Shown: positions 1 to 10,256, counted from the first letter of the stretch. The stretch is DNA of 64,000 nt from Microbacterium marinum (GCF_014204835.1 NZ_JACHMD010000001.1:2356001-2420000), one strand, 5' to 3'. Notes: a model not told the origin generated them from the letters alone. Made by a program: numbers and translations.

Positions 1-2159
1 AGCGAGAACCCGGCGACCTTCTGGGCGATCGCCATGACCTGCTCCTGATAGATGATCAGGCCGTAGGTCGTGTCGAGGATGTCCTTCAGCGGTTCCTCGA
101 GCTCAGGGTGGATCGGGGTGATCGGTTGAAGCCCGTTTTTGCGGAGCGCGTAGTTCGTGTGGGAGTTCGCGCCCATGGGGCCCGGGCGGTACAGGGCGAT
201 GACGGCCGAGATGTCCTCGAAGTTGTCAGGCTTCATCAACCGCAGGAGGGAGCGCATCGGGCCGCCGTCGAGCTGGAACACACCGAGGGTGTCGCCGCGC
301 GTCAGCAGATCGTAGGCCGGTCTGTCATCGAGCGCGAGGTGCTCGAGGTCGAGTTCCTCACCGCGGTTGGTACGGATGTTGTCGAGGGCGTCGGAGATGA
401 TGGTGAGGTTTCGCAGCCCCAGGAAGTCCATCTTGATGAGCCCGAGCGTCTCGCACGACGGGTAGTCGAACTGCGTGACGATCTGACCGTCCTGCTCGCG
501 ACGCATGATCGGGATGATGTCGAGCAGCGGCTCGGACGACATGATGACGCCCGCCGCATGCACACCCCACTGGCGCTTGAGCCCTTCGAGGCCCCGCGCG
601 CGCTCGAACACGGTCTTGGCTTCGGGGTCGGTGTCGATGAGGGCACGGAACTCGCTCGCCTCTTTGTACCGCTTGTGCTCGGGGTCGAACATGCCGCCGA
701 GCTCCATGTCCTTGCCCATGACGGGCGGGGGCATGGCCTTGGTGAGCCGCTCCCCCATGCTGAACGGGAACCCGAGCACGCGGCCGGCGTCCTTCAGCGC
801 CTGCTTCGACTTGATCGTGCCGTAGGTGACGATCTGGGCGACGCGCTCAGAGCCGTACTTCTCGGTGACGTAGTCGATGACCTCACCACGGCGCCGGTCG
901 TCGAAGTCGACGTCGAAGTCGGGCATCGAGACGCGGTCGGGGTTGAGGAAGCGTTCGAAGATGAGCCCGTGCTCGAGCGGGTCGAGGTCGGTGATCTTCA
1001 TCGCGTAGGCGACCATCGAACCGGCACCGGAGCCTCGGCCGGGGCCGACGCGGATGCCGTGGTCCTTGGCCCAGTTGATGAAGTCGGCCACCACGAGGAA
1101 GTACCCGGGGAACCCCATCTGGAGGATGATCCCGGTCTCGTACTCGGCCTGCTTGCGCACCTTGTCGGGGATGCCACCGGGATACCGGTAGTGGAGGCCG
1201 GCCTCGACCTCCTTGATGAGCCAGCTGTCCTCGGTCTCGCCGTCGGGCACGGGGAATCGCGGCATGTAGTTGGCGGAGGTGTTGAACTCGACCTCGCACC
1301 GCTCGGCGATGAGGAGGGTGTTGTCACAGGCCTCGGGGTGATCGCGGAACAGCTGCCGCATCTCCTGTGCCGTCTTGATGTAGTAGCCGTCGCCGTCGAA
1401 CTTGAAGCGGTTGGGATCGTCCAGCGTCGACCCGGACTGCACACACAGGAGCGCTTCGTGCGCGTCGGCTTCGTGCTGATGCGTGTAGTGCGAGTCGTTC
1501 GTGGCGACCAGGGGGATCTGAAGATCCTTCGCGAGGCGGATGAGATCGCTCATCACCCGGCGCTCGATGGGCAGCCCGTGGTCCATGATCTCGGCGAAGT
1601 AGTTCTCCTTGCCGAAGATGTCCTGGAACTCCGCGGCCGCCGCACGCGCCGCCTCGTACTGGCCGAGCCGGAGTCGGGTCTGCACCTCACCCGAGGGGCA
1701 TCCGGTCGTCGCGATAAGTCCCTTCCCGTAGGTCTGGAGCAGCTCTCGGTCCATGCGGGGCTTGAAGTAGTAACCCTCCATGCTCGAGCGCGAACTCAGC
1801 CGGAACAGGTTGTGCATGCCCTCGGTGGTCTGGCTCCACATGGTCATGTGGGTGTAGGCGCCCGAACCCGAGACGTCGTCGCTCTTCTGGTCGGGCGAAC
1901 CCCACTGCACGCGCGACTTGTCGCTGCGGTGAGTACCGGGCGTCACGTAGGCCTCGAGCCCGATGATCGGCTTCACCCCGGCGTTCCGGGCGGCGTTGTA
2001 GAACTCGAACGCCGCGAACGTGTTCCCGTGATCGGTGACGGCGATCGCCGGCATCCCATAATCGGCCGCCGCCTGCGTCATGGCGTTGATCTTGGCCGCA
2101 CCGTCGAGCATCGAGTACTCGCTGTGCACGTGCAGATGGACGAAGGAATCGGATGCCAC
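1..2159 (-). CDS. dnaE: DNA polymerase III alpha subunit, N-terminal part (3' end outside window)
   Basis: Replicative polymerase catalytic subunit. The GTG start at 2159 gives [20 protein letters not shown], the N-terminal PHP domain signature of DnaE. Further in are the PHP-type stretches AVTDHGN and ATNDSHY. The palm carries [10 protein letters not shown] and the catalytic acidic motif PDFDVDFDD near residue 411. About 719 codons of a usual ~1,160-1,180 are present and the gene leaves the window at base 1. There is no Shine-Dalgarno; a TAGACT -10 box ends 6 nt before the GTG, so the mRNA is probably leaderless. It diverges from the Nudix gene. The conserved, full PHP plus polymerase-core start argues for the essential DnaE1 rather than the error-prone DnaE2, but the C-terminal part needed to be sure is not visible. 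Confidence 0.96.
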   Translation of the reverse strand, partial: MASDSFVHLHVHSEYSMLDGAAKINAMTQAAADYGMPAIAVTDHGNTFAAFEFYNAARNAGVKPIIGLEAYVTPGTHRSDKSRVQWGSPDQKSDDVSGSGAYTHMTMWSQTTEGMHNLFRLSSRSSMEGYYFKPRMDRELLQTYGKGLIATTGCPSGEVQTRLRLGQYEAARAAAAEFQDIFGKENYFAEIMDHGLPIERRVMSDLIRLAKDLQIPLVATNDSHYTHQHEADAHEALLCVQSGSTLDDPNRFKFDGDGYYIKTAQEMRQLFRDHPEACDNTLLIAERCEVEFNTSANYMPRFPVPDGETEDSWLIKEVEAGLHYRYPGGIPDKVRKQAEYETGIILQMGFPGYFLVVADFINWAKDHGIRVGPGRGSGAGSMVAYAMKITDLDPLEHGLIFERFLNPDRVSMPDFDVDFDDRRRGEVIDYVTEKYGSERVAQIVTYGTIKSKQALKDAGRVLGFPFSMGERLTKAMPPPVMGKDMELGGMFDPEHKRYKEASEFRALIDTDPEAKTVFERARGLEGLKRQWGVHAAGVIMSSEPLLDIIPIMRREQDGQIVTQFDYPSCETLGLIKMDFLGLRNLTIISDALDNIRTNRGEELDLEHLALDDRPAYDLLTRGDTLGVFQLDGGPMRSLLRLMKPDNFEDISAVIALYRPGPMGANSHTNYALRKNGLQPITPIHPELEEPLKDILDTTYGLIIYQEQVMAIAQKVAGFS

Positions 2160-2165
2160 CTCTCG

Positions 2166-2171
2166 AGTCTA
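2166..2171 (-). promoter_or_regulatory. -10 box of leaderless dnaE promoter
   Basis: TAGACT on the minus strand followed by exactly 6 nt and the GTG of dnaE. A -10 at this distance puts transcription initiation at or next to the start codon. No clear -35 was seen. Confidence 0.55.
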
Positions 2172-2230
2172 CGAAGGGGTCGGACATCGCCGACCCGGAT
2201 CGCCGTAGGTCGGACCAGGTCGCCTCAGGT

Positions 2231-2245
2231 TCACCCTCAGGGTGA
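2231..2245. promoter_or_regulatory. Perfect 7-bp inverted repeat in the dnaE/Nudix intergenic region
   Basis: TCACCCTCAGGGTGA has two 7-bp arms around one central base. It lies 28 nt before the Nudix ATG and just upstream of its -10 box, a position where a dimeric regulator could bind. Short GC-rich palindromes also occur by chance in this genome. Confidence 0.3.
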
Positions 2246-2261
2246 GCATCGATGGGGAACC

Positions 2262-2267
2262 TAGGCT
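2262..2267 (+). promoter_or_regulatory. -10 box of leaderless Nudix promoter
   Basis: TAGGCT followed by 6 nt and the ATG at 2274. No Shine-Dalgarno lies between them. Confidence 0.5.
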
Positions 2268-2273
2268 GGGTCC

Positions 2274-2747
2274 ATGGCCACTCCCAATTTCGTCCTCACC
2301 CTGCGCGAGAAGATCGGCACGGATCCCCTGCCCCTGGTCGGTGTGACGGCGATCGTCTTCAAGGACGAGAAGGTTCTGATCGGCCGTCGAGCCGACAACG
2401 GCGCATGGCAGCCCGTCTCCGGCATCATCGACCCCGGTGAGGAACCCGCCGATGCGGCCGTCCGGGAATGCCGCGAGGAGGCAGGCATCGAGGTGCGCGT
2501 CACGCGGCTCGCCCACGTGCAGCAGGTCCCGCGCGTCGTGTACGCGAACGGCGACCAGGTCGACTACCTCGACCTCGTATTCCGCTGCGACTGGGTGGCG
2601 GGCGAACCCCACCCCGCCGACGGCGAATTGACCGAGGTCGGGTGGTACGGCCTCGGCGAGCTGGTGGAGGTCGACCAGACCCACGTGCGGAAGATCGCCC
2701 TCGCCATCGCGGAAGACGATCCCGCGTCCTTCCACGGCGGCCGGTGA
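2274..2747 (+). CDS. Nudix hydrolase
   Basis: 157-aa hydrolase of a nucleoside diphosphate linked to another moiety. The complete Nudix box is visible around residues 45-67: G-x5-E-x7-REUxEExGU reads as GIIDPGEE followed by RECREEAGI, with every metal-binding Glu present. The N-terminal 20 residues precede the beta-sheet grip of the fold. Substrate cannot be read from the sequence; length and box resemble ADP-ribose/NADH-type or general housecleaning Nudix proteins of actinobacteria. It is a single-gene unit, convergent with the pseudouridine synthase gene 12 bp away, and probably leaderless. Confidence 0.92.
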   Translation: MATPNFVLTLREKIGTDPLPLVGVTAIVFKDEKVLIGRRADNGAWQPVSGIIDPGEEPADAAVRECREEAGIEVRVTRLAHVQQVPRVVYANGDQVDYLDLVFRCDWVAGEPHPADGELTEVGWYGLGELVEVDQTHVRKIALAIAEDDPASFHGGR

Positions 2748-2759
2748 CCGCCACGCGGC

Positions 2760-3680
2760 TCAGTCGCCGCGGAGGATGCCGAGCGCGTGCGCGAGGTCAG
2801 GAGCGTACTCGGACGTGAAGGTCACCCACTCGCCGCTCGCGGGGTGCGCGAAGGACAGCTCCCGGGCGTGGAGCCACTGACGGCTGAGCCCGAGACGCGC
2901 AGCTTGCGTGGGATCGGCCCCGTAGAGCGGATCTCCAACGCACGGGTGCCGGTGGGCTGCCATGTGCACGCGGATCTGGTGGGTTCGCCCCGTCTCGAGA
3001 TGCACCTCGAGCAGTGAGGCGCCCGGGAACGCCTCAATCGTCTCGTAGTGCGTCACCGAGTCCTTCCCCGACGGCGTGACCGCGAACTTCCACGAGTGGT
3101 TCGGGTGCCGGCCGATCGGTGCGTCGATCGTGCCTGAGAGCGGATCGGGATGGCCCTGGACCACGGTGTGGTAGATCTTGTCGACCTCGCGCTCCTTGAA
3201 CGCGCGCTTCAGGGCGACGTAGGCGCGCTCGGTCTTCGCCACCGCCATGAGGCCGCTGGTGCCCACGTCGAGGCGATGCACCACACCCTGACGCTCGGCC
3301 GCCCCGGAGGTGGCGATGCGGAAGCCGGCCGCCGCCAGAGCGCCGACGACGGTGGGTCCTTCCCAACCGAGGGACGGATGCGCGGCCACGCCCGCCGGCT
3401 TGTCGACCACGACGATCTCGTCGTCGTCGTGGACGATCCCGAGGTCGGGGACGGCGATCGGAACGATCTCCGGTCCGCGGCGGTCTTCCCATTCCACGCT
3501 GAGCCATCCGCCCGCGACGAGTTTGTCGGACTTGCCGAGGACGCGGCCGTCCTGAGCCACCCCACCGCTTTCGGCGACCTCGGCGGCGAAGGTCCGTGAG
3601 AAGCCGAGGAGCTTGGCGAGAGCGGCATCCACCCGGACGCCGTCCAAGCCGTCGGGGACGGGAAGGCTGCGCGACTCCAT
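2760..3680 (-). CDS. RluA/RluD-family 23S rRNA-type pseudouridine synthase
   Basis: 306-aa RNA pseudouridine synthase. An N-terminal S4-like RNA-binding region (about residues 10-60) is followed by the catalytic domain, with the [10 protein letters not shown] motif holding the catalytic Asp, the [11 protein letters not shown] motif, and VVVDKPAGV upstream. The ATG at 3680 (MESRSLPV) was chosen because it lies 1 nt after the lspA stop; the open frame extends 24 codons further, but that would overlap lspA. lspA followed by an rluD-type gene is a common bacterial pair, so co-translation with the division cluster end is likely. By family it would modify uridines of the large-subunit rRNA, but the exact site is not inferable. 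Confidence 0.93.
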   Translation of the reverse strand: MESRSLPVPDGLDGVRVDAALAKLLGFSRTFAAEVAESGGVAQDGRVLGKSDKLVAGGWLSVEWEDRRGPEIVPIAVPDLGIVHDDDEIVVVDKPAGVAAHPSLGWEGPTVVGALAAAGFRIATSGAAERQGVVHRLDVGTSGLMAVAKTERAYVALKRAFKEREVDKIYHTVVQGHPDPLSGTIDAPIGRHPNHSWKFAVTPSGKDSVTHYETIEAFPGASLLEVHLETGRTHQIRVHMAAHRHPCVGDPLYGADPTQAARLGLSRQWLHARELSFAHPASGEWVTFTSEYAPDLAHALGILRGD

Positions 3681-3681
3681 G

Positions 3682-4275
3682 TCAGGGAGCCGAATCCGGG
3701 TCGGCGGTCGCCGCCGGCGCCTGCTCGGTGTCGTCCTTCTCCCGAGATCCATCGAATCGGATGCCGAGCAGGACGAGAAGCGCGACGCTGATCATCATCG
3801 TGACGATGAACATGTCGGCGACGTTGTAGATCGCCGACGGGAAACCGAGCCACAGCCACGGCGTGTGGATGAAGTCCACGACGTGACCGGTCAGGAACCC
3901 CGGCGGACGCAGCAACCGGTCGGTGAGGTTGCCCAGGATGCCGCCGAGCAGCAGTCCGAGGACGATCGACCACGACCGCGTGCGGACCCGGCTGACCGCG
4001 AGGAAGACGATCACGAGAGCGGCGGCCATGAGGACGAGGGTGAAGACCCACGTGACTCCCTCGCCGAGGGAGAAGGCGGCACCGGGGTTGAACGTCAGGA
4101 ACAGCTGGAGGGCGTCGCCGAGCACCGGGACCGCCTGCTTCTCGGGCAGGTTCTCCAGCGCAAGGTACTTGGTGAACTGATCAGCGGCCAGCACCAGCAC
4201 CGCGAGGATCGCGATGGTGGTGCCGGCCGCTGCAGCGTGCAGAGTCGTCCGGCGAGCGGACGTACGGCTCGACAA
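3682..4275 (-). CDS. lspA: Lipoprotein signal peptidase (signal peptidase II)
   Basis: 197-aa membrane aspartyl protease that removes signal peptides from prolipoproteins after lipidation. Four membrane segments are visible, starting with a hydrophobic stretch near residues 18-35 that runs into the conserved DQFTKYLA. The motif FNPGAAFS is followed by [11 protein letters not shown]. The two catalytic Asp residues sit in HVVDFI and YNVADMFI. A charged cytoplasmic tail of about 25 residues follows the last helix. It starts 11 nt after divIVA and is 1 nt from the RluA-type gene. Confidence 0.96.
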   Translation of the reverse strand: MSSRTSARRTTLHAAAAGTTIAILAVLVLAADQFTKYLALENLPEKQAVPVLGDALQLFLTFNPGAAFSLGEGVTWVFTLVLMAAALVIVFLAVSRVRTRSWSIVLGLLLGGILGNLTDRLLRPPGFLTGHVVDFIHTPWLWLGFPSAIYNVADMFIVTMMISVALLVLLGIRFDGSREKDDTEQAPAATADPDSAP

Positions 4276-4286
4276 GGTGCGAGGCG

Positions 4287-4889
4287 TCAGGAAGCCGAGA
4301 TCGGCGTTGCGCCGGAGGTGCCGGCCACGTCGAGGTCGCGCAGCTTCTCCTCGATGAAGCCGCGCAGCTGGACGCGGTAGTCACGCTCGAACTGACGCAG
4401 CTCGCTGATGCGAGCTTCGAGGGTTCCGCGCTCGCTCTCGAGGCGGGTCATCTCGTCGCGGGCCTTGGTGCGCGCGTCGTTGAGAATGGTGTCGGCCTCG
4501 GTCTGCGCCTCGGAGATGAGCTTCTCCTTCTGCGCCTTACCCTCGGCGACGTGCTCGTCGTGGAGGCGCTGAGCGAGCTCGATGATGCCGGCGGACGCGG
4601 CAGCGGGCGCTGCGGACGTGGGAGCCTCGGCGGCGGGCTCCGCGGCGGGAACCTCGCTGACGACCGGTTCCGGTTCCGGCTCGGCGGCGGGCGTGGGAGC
4701 CTCGGCCGGGGTCTCACCGGACTCGTACGCGGCGAGCTTCGCCTTGAGCTCCTCGTTCTCGGCGATGGTCTTGCGCCACTCGACGACGATCTCGTCGAGG
4801 AAGTCGTCGACCTCGTCCGGGTCGAAGCCCTCCTTGAAGCGGACGTGCTGGAACTGCTTCGTGACGACGTCTTCAGGAGTCAAAGGCAT
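4287..4889 (-). CDS. divIVA: DivIVA / Wag31 polar growth protein
   Basis: 200-aa coiled-coil scaffold that marks negatively curved membrane at poles and septum and organises polar wall growth in actinobacteria. The N-terminal membrane-binding region is intact: MPLTPEDVVTKQF followed by FDPDEVDDFLDEI. A coiled coil starts with ENEELKAKLAAYE. A Pro/Ala/Glu-rich linker (about residues 55-95) separates it from a second coiled coil (about 105-180). An AAAGA-type Shine-Dalgarno precedes the ATG. It lies at the distal end of the division cluster between the YggT gene and lspA, its usual actinobacterial place. The low-complexity linker is typical of the family. Confidence 0.95.
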   Translation of the reverse strand: MPLTPEDVVTKQFQHVRFKEGFDPDEVDDFLDEIVVEWRKTIAENEELKAKLAAYESGETPAEAPTPAAEPEPEPVVSEVPAAEPAAEAPTSAAPAAASAGIIELAQRLHDEHVAEGKAQKEKLISEAQTEADTILNDARTKARDEMTRLESERGTLEARISELRQFERDYRVQLRGFIEEKLRDLDVAGTSGATPISAS

Positions 4890-5000
4890 GTGTCTTTCCT
4901 CTTTCTGGGCTCTGGAGGCGGGCCGGTCAGTGACTGACCCGCGAGGCGCGAGCCGTACCCCGCCAGCATAGTCCGACGAGGTGACGGGTGCGACGACGGG

Positions 5001-5303
5001 TCAGAGGGCGCTGAGCGCCTGGGTGATCGACAGCAGCACGAAGCAGCTGAGCATGGTGAGCGGGAATCCGAGGTCGAGCGCGATCGGTCCGATCCGCAGC
5101 GGCGGAATGAACCGACGGAAGAATCTCAGGGGCGGGTCCGTCACCGTGAAGACGACTTCGGCGACCACGAGCATGCCGCCTCGGGGACGCCACTCCCGGT
5201 TGAACATCGGGATGTACTCGAGGATCAGACGTGCCAGGAGGAACAGCACATAGATCAGGACCAGCGTGTTGAGGATCCCGGCGATGAGGCCGATGATCGA
5301 CAC
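5001..5303 (-). CDS. YggT-family integral membrane protein
   Basis: 100-aa protein with two hydrophobic membrane blocks, one at residues 3-25 (IIGLIAGILNTLVLIYVLFL) and one in the C-terminal third. Between them are the family motifs RLILEYIPMFNR and FTVTDPPLRFFRRFIPP. The GTG start at 5303 lies 4 nt after the sepF stop; the longer open frame would add a Pro/Arg-rich stretch inside sepF and was rejected. YggT proteins lie between sepF and divIVA in many Gram-positives. Their exact function is not settled, with links to osmotic stress and division. Confidence 0.88.
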   Translation of the reverse strand: MSIIGLIAGILNTLVLIYVLFLLARLILEYIPMFNREWRPRGGMLVVAEVVFTVTDPPLRFFRRFIPPLRIGPIALDLGFPLTMLSCFVLLSITQALSAL

Positions 5304-5307
5304 GACG

Positions 5308-5754
5308 TCAGTGCGTGAACGGGGTGGAGTCGGCGTCGCCCGAGGCGATGGCTCCCTCACCCGAGACCGCGACGTTCTCCGGCGACAGCAGGAAGACCTT
5401 GCTCGTCACACGCTCGATGCGGCCGTACAGGCCGAGCGACAGACCGCTGGCGAAGTCGATGAGACGGCGCGCGTCGGCATCGCTCATCTGCGAGAGGTTG
5501 ATGATGATCGGGATGCCGTCGCGGAAGTTCTCGGCGATGGACTGAGCATCGCGGTACTGCTTCGGGTGGACGGTGACGATCTCGCTGATCGCGGACGGCG
5601 CGGGCTGGCGCACGACGGCGGGACGGTGGATCGGAGTCACCGGAGCGGTCTTGTTCTCCACCTGCTTCTCGCGGCGCGGAGCCTGCTCCTCGTAGACCTC
5701 TTCCTCATCGGCGAGGCCCAGGTACACCATGGTCTTCTTGAGCGGGTTCGACAT
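5308..5754 (-). CDS. sepF: Cell division protein SepF
   Basis: 148-aa membrane-associated FtsZ anchor. The amphipathic N-terminal membrane-targeting helix [17 protein letters not shown] is followed by an acidic/basic linker (residues 18-55). The compact SepF core (about 60-140) carries [32 protein letters not shown] and FLLSPENV. In actinobacteria lacking FtsA and ZipA, SepF is the main link between FtsZ and membrane. It lies between the YggS-type gene and the YggT gene, the expected order. Confidence 0.96.
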   Translation of the reverse strand: MSNPLKKTMVYLGLADEEEVYEEQAPRREKQVENKTAPVTPIHRPAVVRQPAPSAISEIVTVHPKQYRDAQSIAENFRDGIPIIINLSQMSDADARRLIDFASGLSLGLYGRIERVTSKVFLLSPENVAVSGEGAIASGDADSTPFTH

Positions 5755-5785
5755 CGCATCCTCCGTTTGCTCGTCTGTGTCGAGG

Positions 5786-6472
5786 CTAACCGTGTGTCGG
5801 CCTCGGGCCGGTGATTGCCGAGCCGATCCGCAGGTGTGTCGCGCCTGCGGCGATCGCCTCGACGAAGTCGCCGGTCATGCCGGCGGAGATCCAGGTGGCG
5901 TCGGGGTCCACGCCGCGCACAACGGCCGAGGATTCAGCCAGGCGGGCGAACGCCGATGCGGGCGCCTCATCGAGCGGAGCGACGCCCATGACGCCTCGGA
6001 GTCGCAGCGACGGGCACTGCGCGCGCACGTGCTGGGCGAGAGCCTCGACATCGACGGGTGCGACCCCGCCGCGGCCCGTGTCCGTCGTCAGGTTCACCTG
6101 CAGGAGCACGTCCAGCGGCTCGGCGTCGCCCTCGGGAGCCGCCGCGTGGAGGGCGTCGGCGAGGCGGACGCGGTCGACGGAATGGACGACGTCCGCCACC
6201 GCACGGATCGCCCGCGCCTTGTTCGTCTGAGCCTGGCCGATGAAGTGCCAGCGCAGGGGTCCGTCGCCGTAGGCCGCGCGCTTGGCCGTCGCCTCTTGCT
6301 GACGGTTCTCCCCCACGTCGGTCACGCCGAGGGCGGCGAGCTCCTCGACGAGATCCACCGGGTGGAACTTCGTGACGACGATCCGTGTCAGCTCCGACGA
6401 ATCGCGGCCCGCCGCTCGAGCGGCATCCGAGATGCGCGCATCGATGTCGGCGAGCCGCGATCGAAGGTTCAC
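5786..6472 (-). CDS. YggS/PLPBP-family pyridoxal-phosphate homeostasis protein
   Basis: 228-aa single-domain alanine-racemase-like barrel that binds PLP without known catalysis. The PLP lysine is in IVVTKFHP (about residue 35), followed by [25 protein letters not shown] and the phosphate-binding C-terminal [11 protein letters not shown]. It starts 17 nt after the ftsZ stop. In many actinobacteria a pgeF (YfiH) gene lies between ftsZ and this gene; here there is no room for one. Confidence 0.93.
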   Translation of the reverse strand: MNLRSRLADIDARISDAARAAGRDSSELTRIVVTKFHPVDLVEELAALGVTDVGENRQQEATAKRAAYGDGPLRWHFIGQAQTNKARAIRAVADVVHSVDRVRLADALHAAAPEGDAEPLDVLLQVNLTTDTGRGGVAPVDVEALAQHVRAQCPSLRLRGVMGVAPLDEAPASAFARLAESSAVVRGVDPDATWISAGMTGDFVEAIAAGATHLRIGSAITGPRPTHG

Positions 6473-6489
6473 GTGAGGTCGCGCCCGAC

Positions 6490-7650
6490 TTACTTCAGGA
6501 AATCGGGGATGTCGAGGTCGTCGTCGCCGAACGCCGAGTCGTAGTCGTTGTTCGACACGGGCGCCGACACCGACACCGACTCCTTCGAGGACGCGGACTC
6601 CGCTGCCGCCAGATCGCGCGCGACCGTGTCGGCGGGAAGCGGAGGCAGGACGGGAGCGGACGCCGGCCGGGTCGCCGTGATGGGCTCGACCTTGGCCGAG
6701 GGCTCACCGCCGTCGAAGCCGGCCGCGATCACGGTGACCCGCACCTCGTCGCCGAGGGTGTCGTCGATCACCGTTCCGAAGATGATGTTGGCCTCGGGGT
6801 GCGCGGCCTCCTTGACCAGCTGCGCGGCATCGTTGATCTCGAAGATGCCCAGGTTCGATCCACCCTGGATCGACAGCAGCACGCCGTGCGCGCCCTCGAT
6901 CGACGCCTCGAGCAGCGGCGACTCGACAGCGAGCTCCGCCGCCTTGATCGCGCGATCCGCGCCGCGAGCCGAGCCGATGCCCATCAGCGCCGATCCGGCG
7001 CCCTGCATGACGGACTTCACGTCGGCGAAGTCGAGGTTGATGAGACCCGGCGTCGTGATGAGGTCGGTGATGCCCTGCACACCGGCGAGGAGCACCTGGT
7101 CAGCCGTGGCGAACGCCTCGATCATCGAGATGCCGCGGTCGCTGATCTCGAGGAGCCGGTCGTTCGGGACGACGATGAGGGTGTCGACCTCTTCCTTCAG
7201 CTTGGAGACACCGGACTCCGCCTGCGTCTGGCGCCGGCGTCCCTCGAAGGAGAAGGGCTTCGTCACCACACCGATGGTGAGCGCGCCGATCGACTTCGCG
7301 ATGCGCGCGACGACGGGGGCGCCACCGGTGCCGGTGCCACCACCCTCACCGGCGGTCACGAAGACCATGTCGGCGCCCGCAAGGGCCTCCTCGATCTCCT
7401 CGGCGTGGTCCTCCGCCGCACGGCGACCCACCTCGGGGTCGGCTCCGGCGCCGAGTCCACGCGTGAGCTCGCGGCCCACGTCGAGCTTGATGTCGGCGTC
7501 GCTCATCAGCAGCGCCTGCGCGTCGGTGTTGACCGCGATGAACTCCACGCCGCGAAGGCCGAGCTCGATCATGCGGTTGACGGCGTTGACACCGCCACCG
7601 CCCACGCCAACGACCTTGATCACTGCAAGGTAGTTCTGGTTCTGGCTCAC
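6490..7650 (-). CDS. ftsZ: Cell division GTPase FtsZ
   Basis: 386-aa tubulin homologue that forms the Z ring. The N-terminal GTPase domain starts [18 protein letters not shown] and contains the tubulin signature [11 protein letters not shown] near residues 105-115. The T7 loop [11 protein letters not shown], with catalytic Asp residues, lies near residue 205. The C-terminal tail ends in [11 protein letters not shown], the conserved peptide bound by SepF. The start is GTG at 7650 with a GGAGG Shine-Dalgarno. A 157-bp, unusually AT-rich upstream region suggests its own promoters. Confidence 0.98.
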   Translation of the reverse strand: MSQNQNYLAVIKVVGVGGGGVNAVNRMIELGLRGVEFIAVNTDAQALLMSDADIKLDVGRELTRGLGAGADPEVGRRAAEDHAEEIEEALAGADMVFVTAGEGGGTGTGGAPVVARIAKSIGALTIGVVTKPFSFEGRRRQTQAESGVSKLKEEVDTLIVVPNDRLLEISDRGISMIEAFATADQVLLAGVQGITDLITTPGLINLDFADVKSVMQGAGSALMGIGSARGADRAIKAAELAVESPLLEASIEGAHGVLLSIQGGSNLGIFEINDAAQLVKEAAHPEANIIFGTVIDDTLGDEVRVTVIAAGFDGGEPSAKVEPITATRPASAPVLPPLPADTVARDLAAAESASSKESVSVSAPVSNNDYDSAFGDDDLDIPDFLK

Positions 7651-7807
7651 GCCGGCCTCCGTATCGTCCCGAACCTCAAGTGCAAACCTTCAACCTCAAC
7701 CAGAGGTTTAAAGAATTGCCGAGTATGCAATTCCTGATTCCGAAAGTAGGCGCGCGAGACAGCGGTGAGCGCAACACGCTGGGCGTGTCGTCAGATCGAG
7801 TCCGAAG
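7651..7807 (-). promoter_or_regulatory. ftsZ upstream region with repeated AACCTC motifs
   Basis: This is the longest gap inside the division cluster, and locally AT-rich. On the plus strand AACCTCAA occurs at 7672-7679 and again at 7692-7699, with AACCTT at 7685-7690 between them. The second copy forms an inverted repeat with GAGGTT at 7703-7708 around a 5-nt loop. On the transcribed strand TTTAAACC sits beside this hairpin. Actinobacterial ftsZ genes are usually driven by several dedicated promoters in this place; the exact -10 and -35 boxes are not decided here. Confidence 0.5.
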
Positions 7808-8800
7808 TCAGCGGATGACGACCGCACCGGGCGACGAGATGTCGTACAGATCGACCTTCGACGGCGGGTTGGCGGCCATCGCTGCGCGCAGCACGACCGC
7901 CTTCTCGGCGGAGTCCTCCGCGCCGCCCCACAGCACGTCCGCACCCTCGATCGTGAGCGTCACGTCGTTCGGGGTGGTCGCCGAGACGGCGCGCACCTGC
8001 GTGCGCAGATCCTCCGGGAGCGCGCGGTAGACAGCCCCCACGGCGGCGAACGCGCGGGACCCGGCACCACCGGTCACCGTGAGAGCCGGGTACCCCTCCG
8101 GCGCGTCCTTCGTCGTCGCCAGCGCGACGCCGGCGGCATCCACCAGAGTGTGCCCTGCCTTCGACGACAGCGAGCCGATGGGCGTCCGCTCCACGATGCG
8201 CACGACCAGCTCCTGCGGCGGGCGCGCCTCGATCGTGTACGTCTCGACCAGGGGGAACGTCACGAGCGCCGCCTTGACGTCGCTCGAGTCGACGAGGGCC
8301 AGGGGCGTGCCCAGCTGCCCCGAGAGAGCGTTCTCGACCACCGCGGGGTCGAGCTTCTCGGCGCCGACGACGGTGATCGTCGACACGGCGAACACCGGGC
8401 TGTACGCGAGCGCAACCGCACCGACAGCGACGACGAGCACTGCGCCCACCGCCGCGAGCCAGGCGTTCCGCCGTCGCCGCTGGCGCGCCGTGAAGCGCCG
8501 GATCTCGCGGCGAAGCGCCCTCCTGCGCGCGCGGGCGGCGGCCCAGACGTCGCGAACGCCCAGCGGACGATCGGATGCCGCGTCGTCAGGCTCGGGATCC
8601 TCGCCGTCGAGCGGGTCGCTCTTCTCCGCCTGCCGCTCCCCCGCGATCAGCGGGAGCACCGGGGCGATCGGCCCCGACGCACCCGCATCGGCCGGAACCG
8701 CCTCCGTCGAGGCGTCGTCGTCGGGCGCGACCGGCGAGGGCGCCGGCGTCGACGGGCGACCGGCCGACGGAGTCGACGGCAGCGGAGACGGCCGTCGCAT
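7808..8800 (-). CDS. ftsQ: Divisome protein FtsQ
   Basis: 330-aa bitopic division protein. A long cytoplasmic N-terminus (about 150 residues, Pro/Ser/Asp-rich and then Arg-rich) leads to one membrane helix (AWLAAVGAVLVVAVGAVALA). The extracellular POTRA domain (FAVSTITVVGAEKLDPAVV) and FtsQ domain (PPQELVVRIVERTPIG, LVDAAGVAL) follow. The ATG at 8800 lies 2 nt after the murC stop; upstream codons in frame fall inside murC and were excluded. FtsQ connects cytoplasmic and outer divisome parts through FtsL/FtsB-like partners. Confidence 0.93.
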   Translation of the reverse strand: MRRPSPLPSTPSAGRPSTPAPSPVAPDDDASTEAVPADAGASGPIAPVLPLIAGERQAEKSDPLDGEDPEPDDAASDRPLGVRDVWAAARARRRALRREIRRFTARQRRRRNAWLAAVGAVLVVAVGAVALAYSPVFAVSTITVVGAEKLDPAVVENALSGQLGTPLALVDSSDVKAALVTFPLVETYTIEARPPQELVVRIVERTPIGSLSSKAGHTLVDAAGVALATTKDAPEGYPALTVTGGAGSRAFAAVGAVYRALPEDLRTQVRAVSATTPNDVTLTIEGADVLWGGAEDSAEKAVVLRAAMAANPPSKVDLYDISSPGAVVIR

Positions 8801-8802
8801 CC

Positions 8803-10200
8803 CTACCGCTCCGACCCGAGGGCCTCGAGCACCTGGGGAATGATGCGATAGACGTCGCCGCAGCCGAGGGTGATGACGTAGTCCCCTTCCTGGGCGACCG
8901 ATGCCGTGTACTCGGCGGCATCCTGCCAATCGGCGACGAAGTGCACACGATCAGGGTCGGCGAACGCTCCACTGACCAGCTCACCGGTGACACCCGGCAC
9001 CGGGTCCTCACGCGCGCCGTACACATCGAGGACGACCGTGTGGTCGGCGAGGGTCTCGAGCACCTCCGCGAACTCCCGGTACATCGCCTGCGTGCGCGAG
9101 TAGGTGTGCGGCTGGTGGAGCGCGATGATGCGGCCATCGCCCACCACGGTCCGCGCTGCGGAGAGGGCGGCGGCGACCTCGGTGGGGTGGTGCGCGTAGT
9201 CGTCGTACACGCTGACGCCGGAGCGGATGCCGTGCAGCTCGAAGCGGCGGACCGTGCCGCCGAACTCCTCGACCGCACGCACGGCCGGCTCGAGGTCGTA
9301 TCCGAGGGTGATCAGGACGGCGACGGCGCCCGCGGCGTTGATCGCGTTATGCGCGCCCGGAACGGCGAGTCGGCCGGTGGCGGTGTCACCGGCGTAGTGG
9401 AGCGTGAAGGAGACCGGCCCGTCGGTCGCGATGTCCGAGACACGCAGGTCGGCGTCCTCCGCACGACCGAACGTCACCACCTGAGCGTGCGACAGCGCCG
9501 CCGTGACCTCGCGCGCACCCGGGTCGTCGGCGGAGATCACGACGGCCTCGGAGGCGGCATCCGCGAACCGGACGAAGCCGTCGTAGAAGGCCTCGCGCGA
9601 CCCCCAGTGGTCGAGGTGGTCGGGGTCGACGTTCGTGATGAGGGCGACGGCGGTGTCGTAGAGCAGGAAGGACCCGTCGGACTCGTCCGCCTCGATGACG
9701 ACGATGTCGTCGGAGCCGGTGCCGCTCGAGACGCCGAGGGCGGCGATGACTCCCCCGTTGACGAAGGTCGGGTCTGCGCCGGCCGCGCGCAGGGCCGTGA
9801 CGATCATGCCGGTCGACGTCGTCTTGCCGTGGGCGCCCGCGACGCTCACCAGGCGACGGCCGCCGATCAGCCAGTGCAGAGCCTGCGAGCGGTGCAGCAC
9901 GGGGATGCCGCGCTCCTTCGCCAGCAGGTACTCCGGGTTCTCGGGCCAGATCGCGCCGGTGAACACGATCGCATCGACGTCGTCGGGCAGATTCTCGGCG
10001 GCGTGGCCGACGTGCACCGTCGCGCCGCGCGCGGCGACAGCCTGCATGGCGGCACTGTCGGAGCGGTCCGATCCTGAGACGCGGATGCCGCGATCGAGGA
10101 ACATCCCGGCGAGGCCGGACATGCCCGACCCGCCGATCCCGATGAAGTGGGCGGCGGTGATGTGCTCCGGAATCGGGAGCGTGAGATCGGGTCGAATCAT
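8803..10200 (-). CDS. murC: UDP-N-acetylmuramate--L-alanine ligase
   Basis: 465-aa ATP-dependent Mur ligase that adds L-Ala to UDP-MurNAc, the first peptide step of wall precursor synthesis in the cytoplasm. The Rossmann-like N-domain starts [19 protein letters not shown]. The ATP loop is [11 protein letters not shown] (about residues 118-128). The central domain carries ADESDGSFL and DPDHLDHW, and the C-domain has [11 protein letters not shown] and HQPHTYSR. It lies between murG (56-nt gap) and ftsQ, and its full length matches the family. Confidence 0.97.
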   Translation of the reverse strand: MIRPDLTLPIPEHITAAHFIGIGGSGMSGLAGMFLDRGIRVSGSDRSDSAAMQAVAARGATVHVGHAAENLPDDVDAIVFTGAIWPENPEYLLAKERGIPVLHRSQALHWLIGGRRLVSVAGAHGKTTSTGMIVTALRAAGADPTFVNGGVIAALGVSSGTGSDDIVVIEADESDGSFLLYDTAVALITNVDPDHLDHWGSREAFYDGFVRFADAASEAVVISADDPGAREVTAALSHAQVVTFGRAEDADLRVSDIATDGPVSFTLHYAGDTATGRLAVPGAHNAINAAGAVAVLITLGYDLEPAVRAVEEFGGTVRRFELHGIRSGVSVYDDYAHHPTEVAAALSAARTVVGDGRIIALHQPHTYSRTQAMYREFAEVLETLADHTVVLDVYGAREDPVPGVTGELVSGAFADPDRVHFVADWQDAAEYTASVAQEGDYVITLGCGDVYRIIPQVLEALGSER

Positions 10201-10256
10201 GGCCCGTCAAGTCTAGATCGCGGGCCCTGGGCGGCGGCTGCGGCGCGCTGGACGCC

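Noticed and set aside
108-2264. 718-codon open frame on the plus strand
   Set aside because: Antisense shadow of dnaE: Arg/Asp/His-rich, no motifs, while the minus strand gives an unmistakable PHP/polymerase protein.
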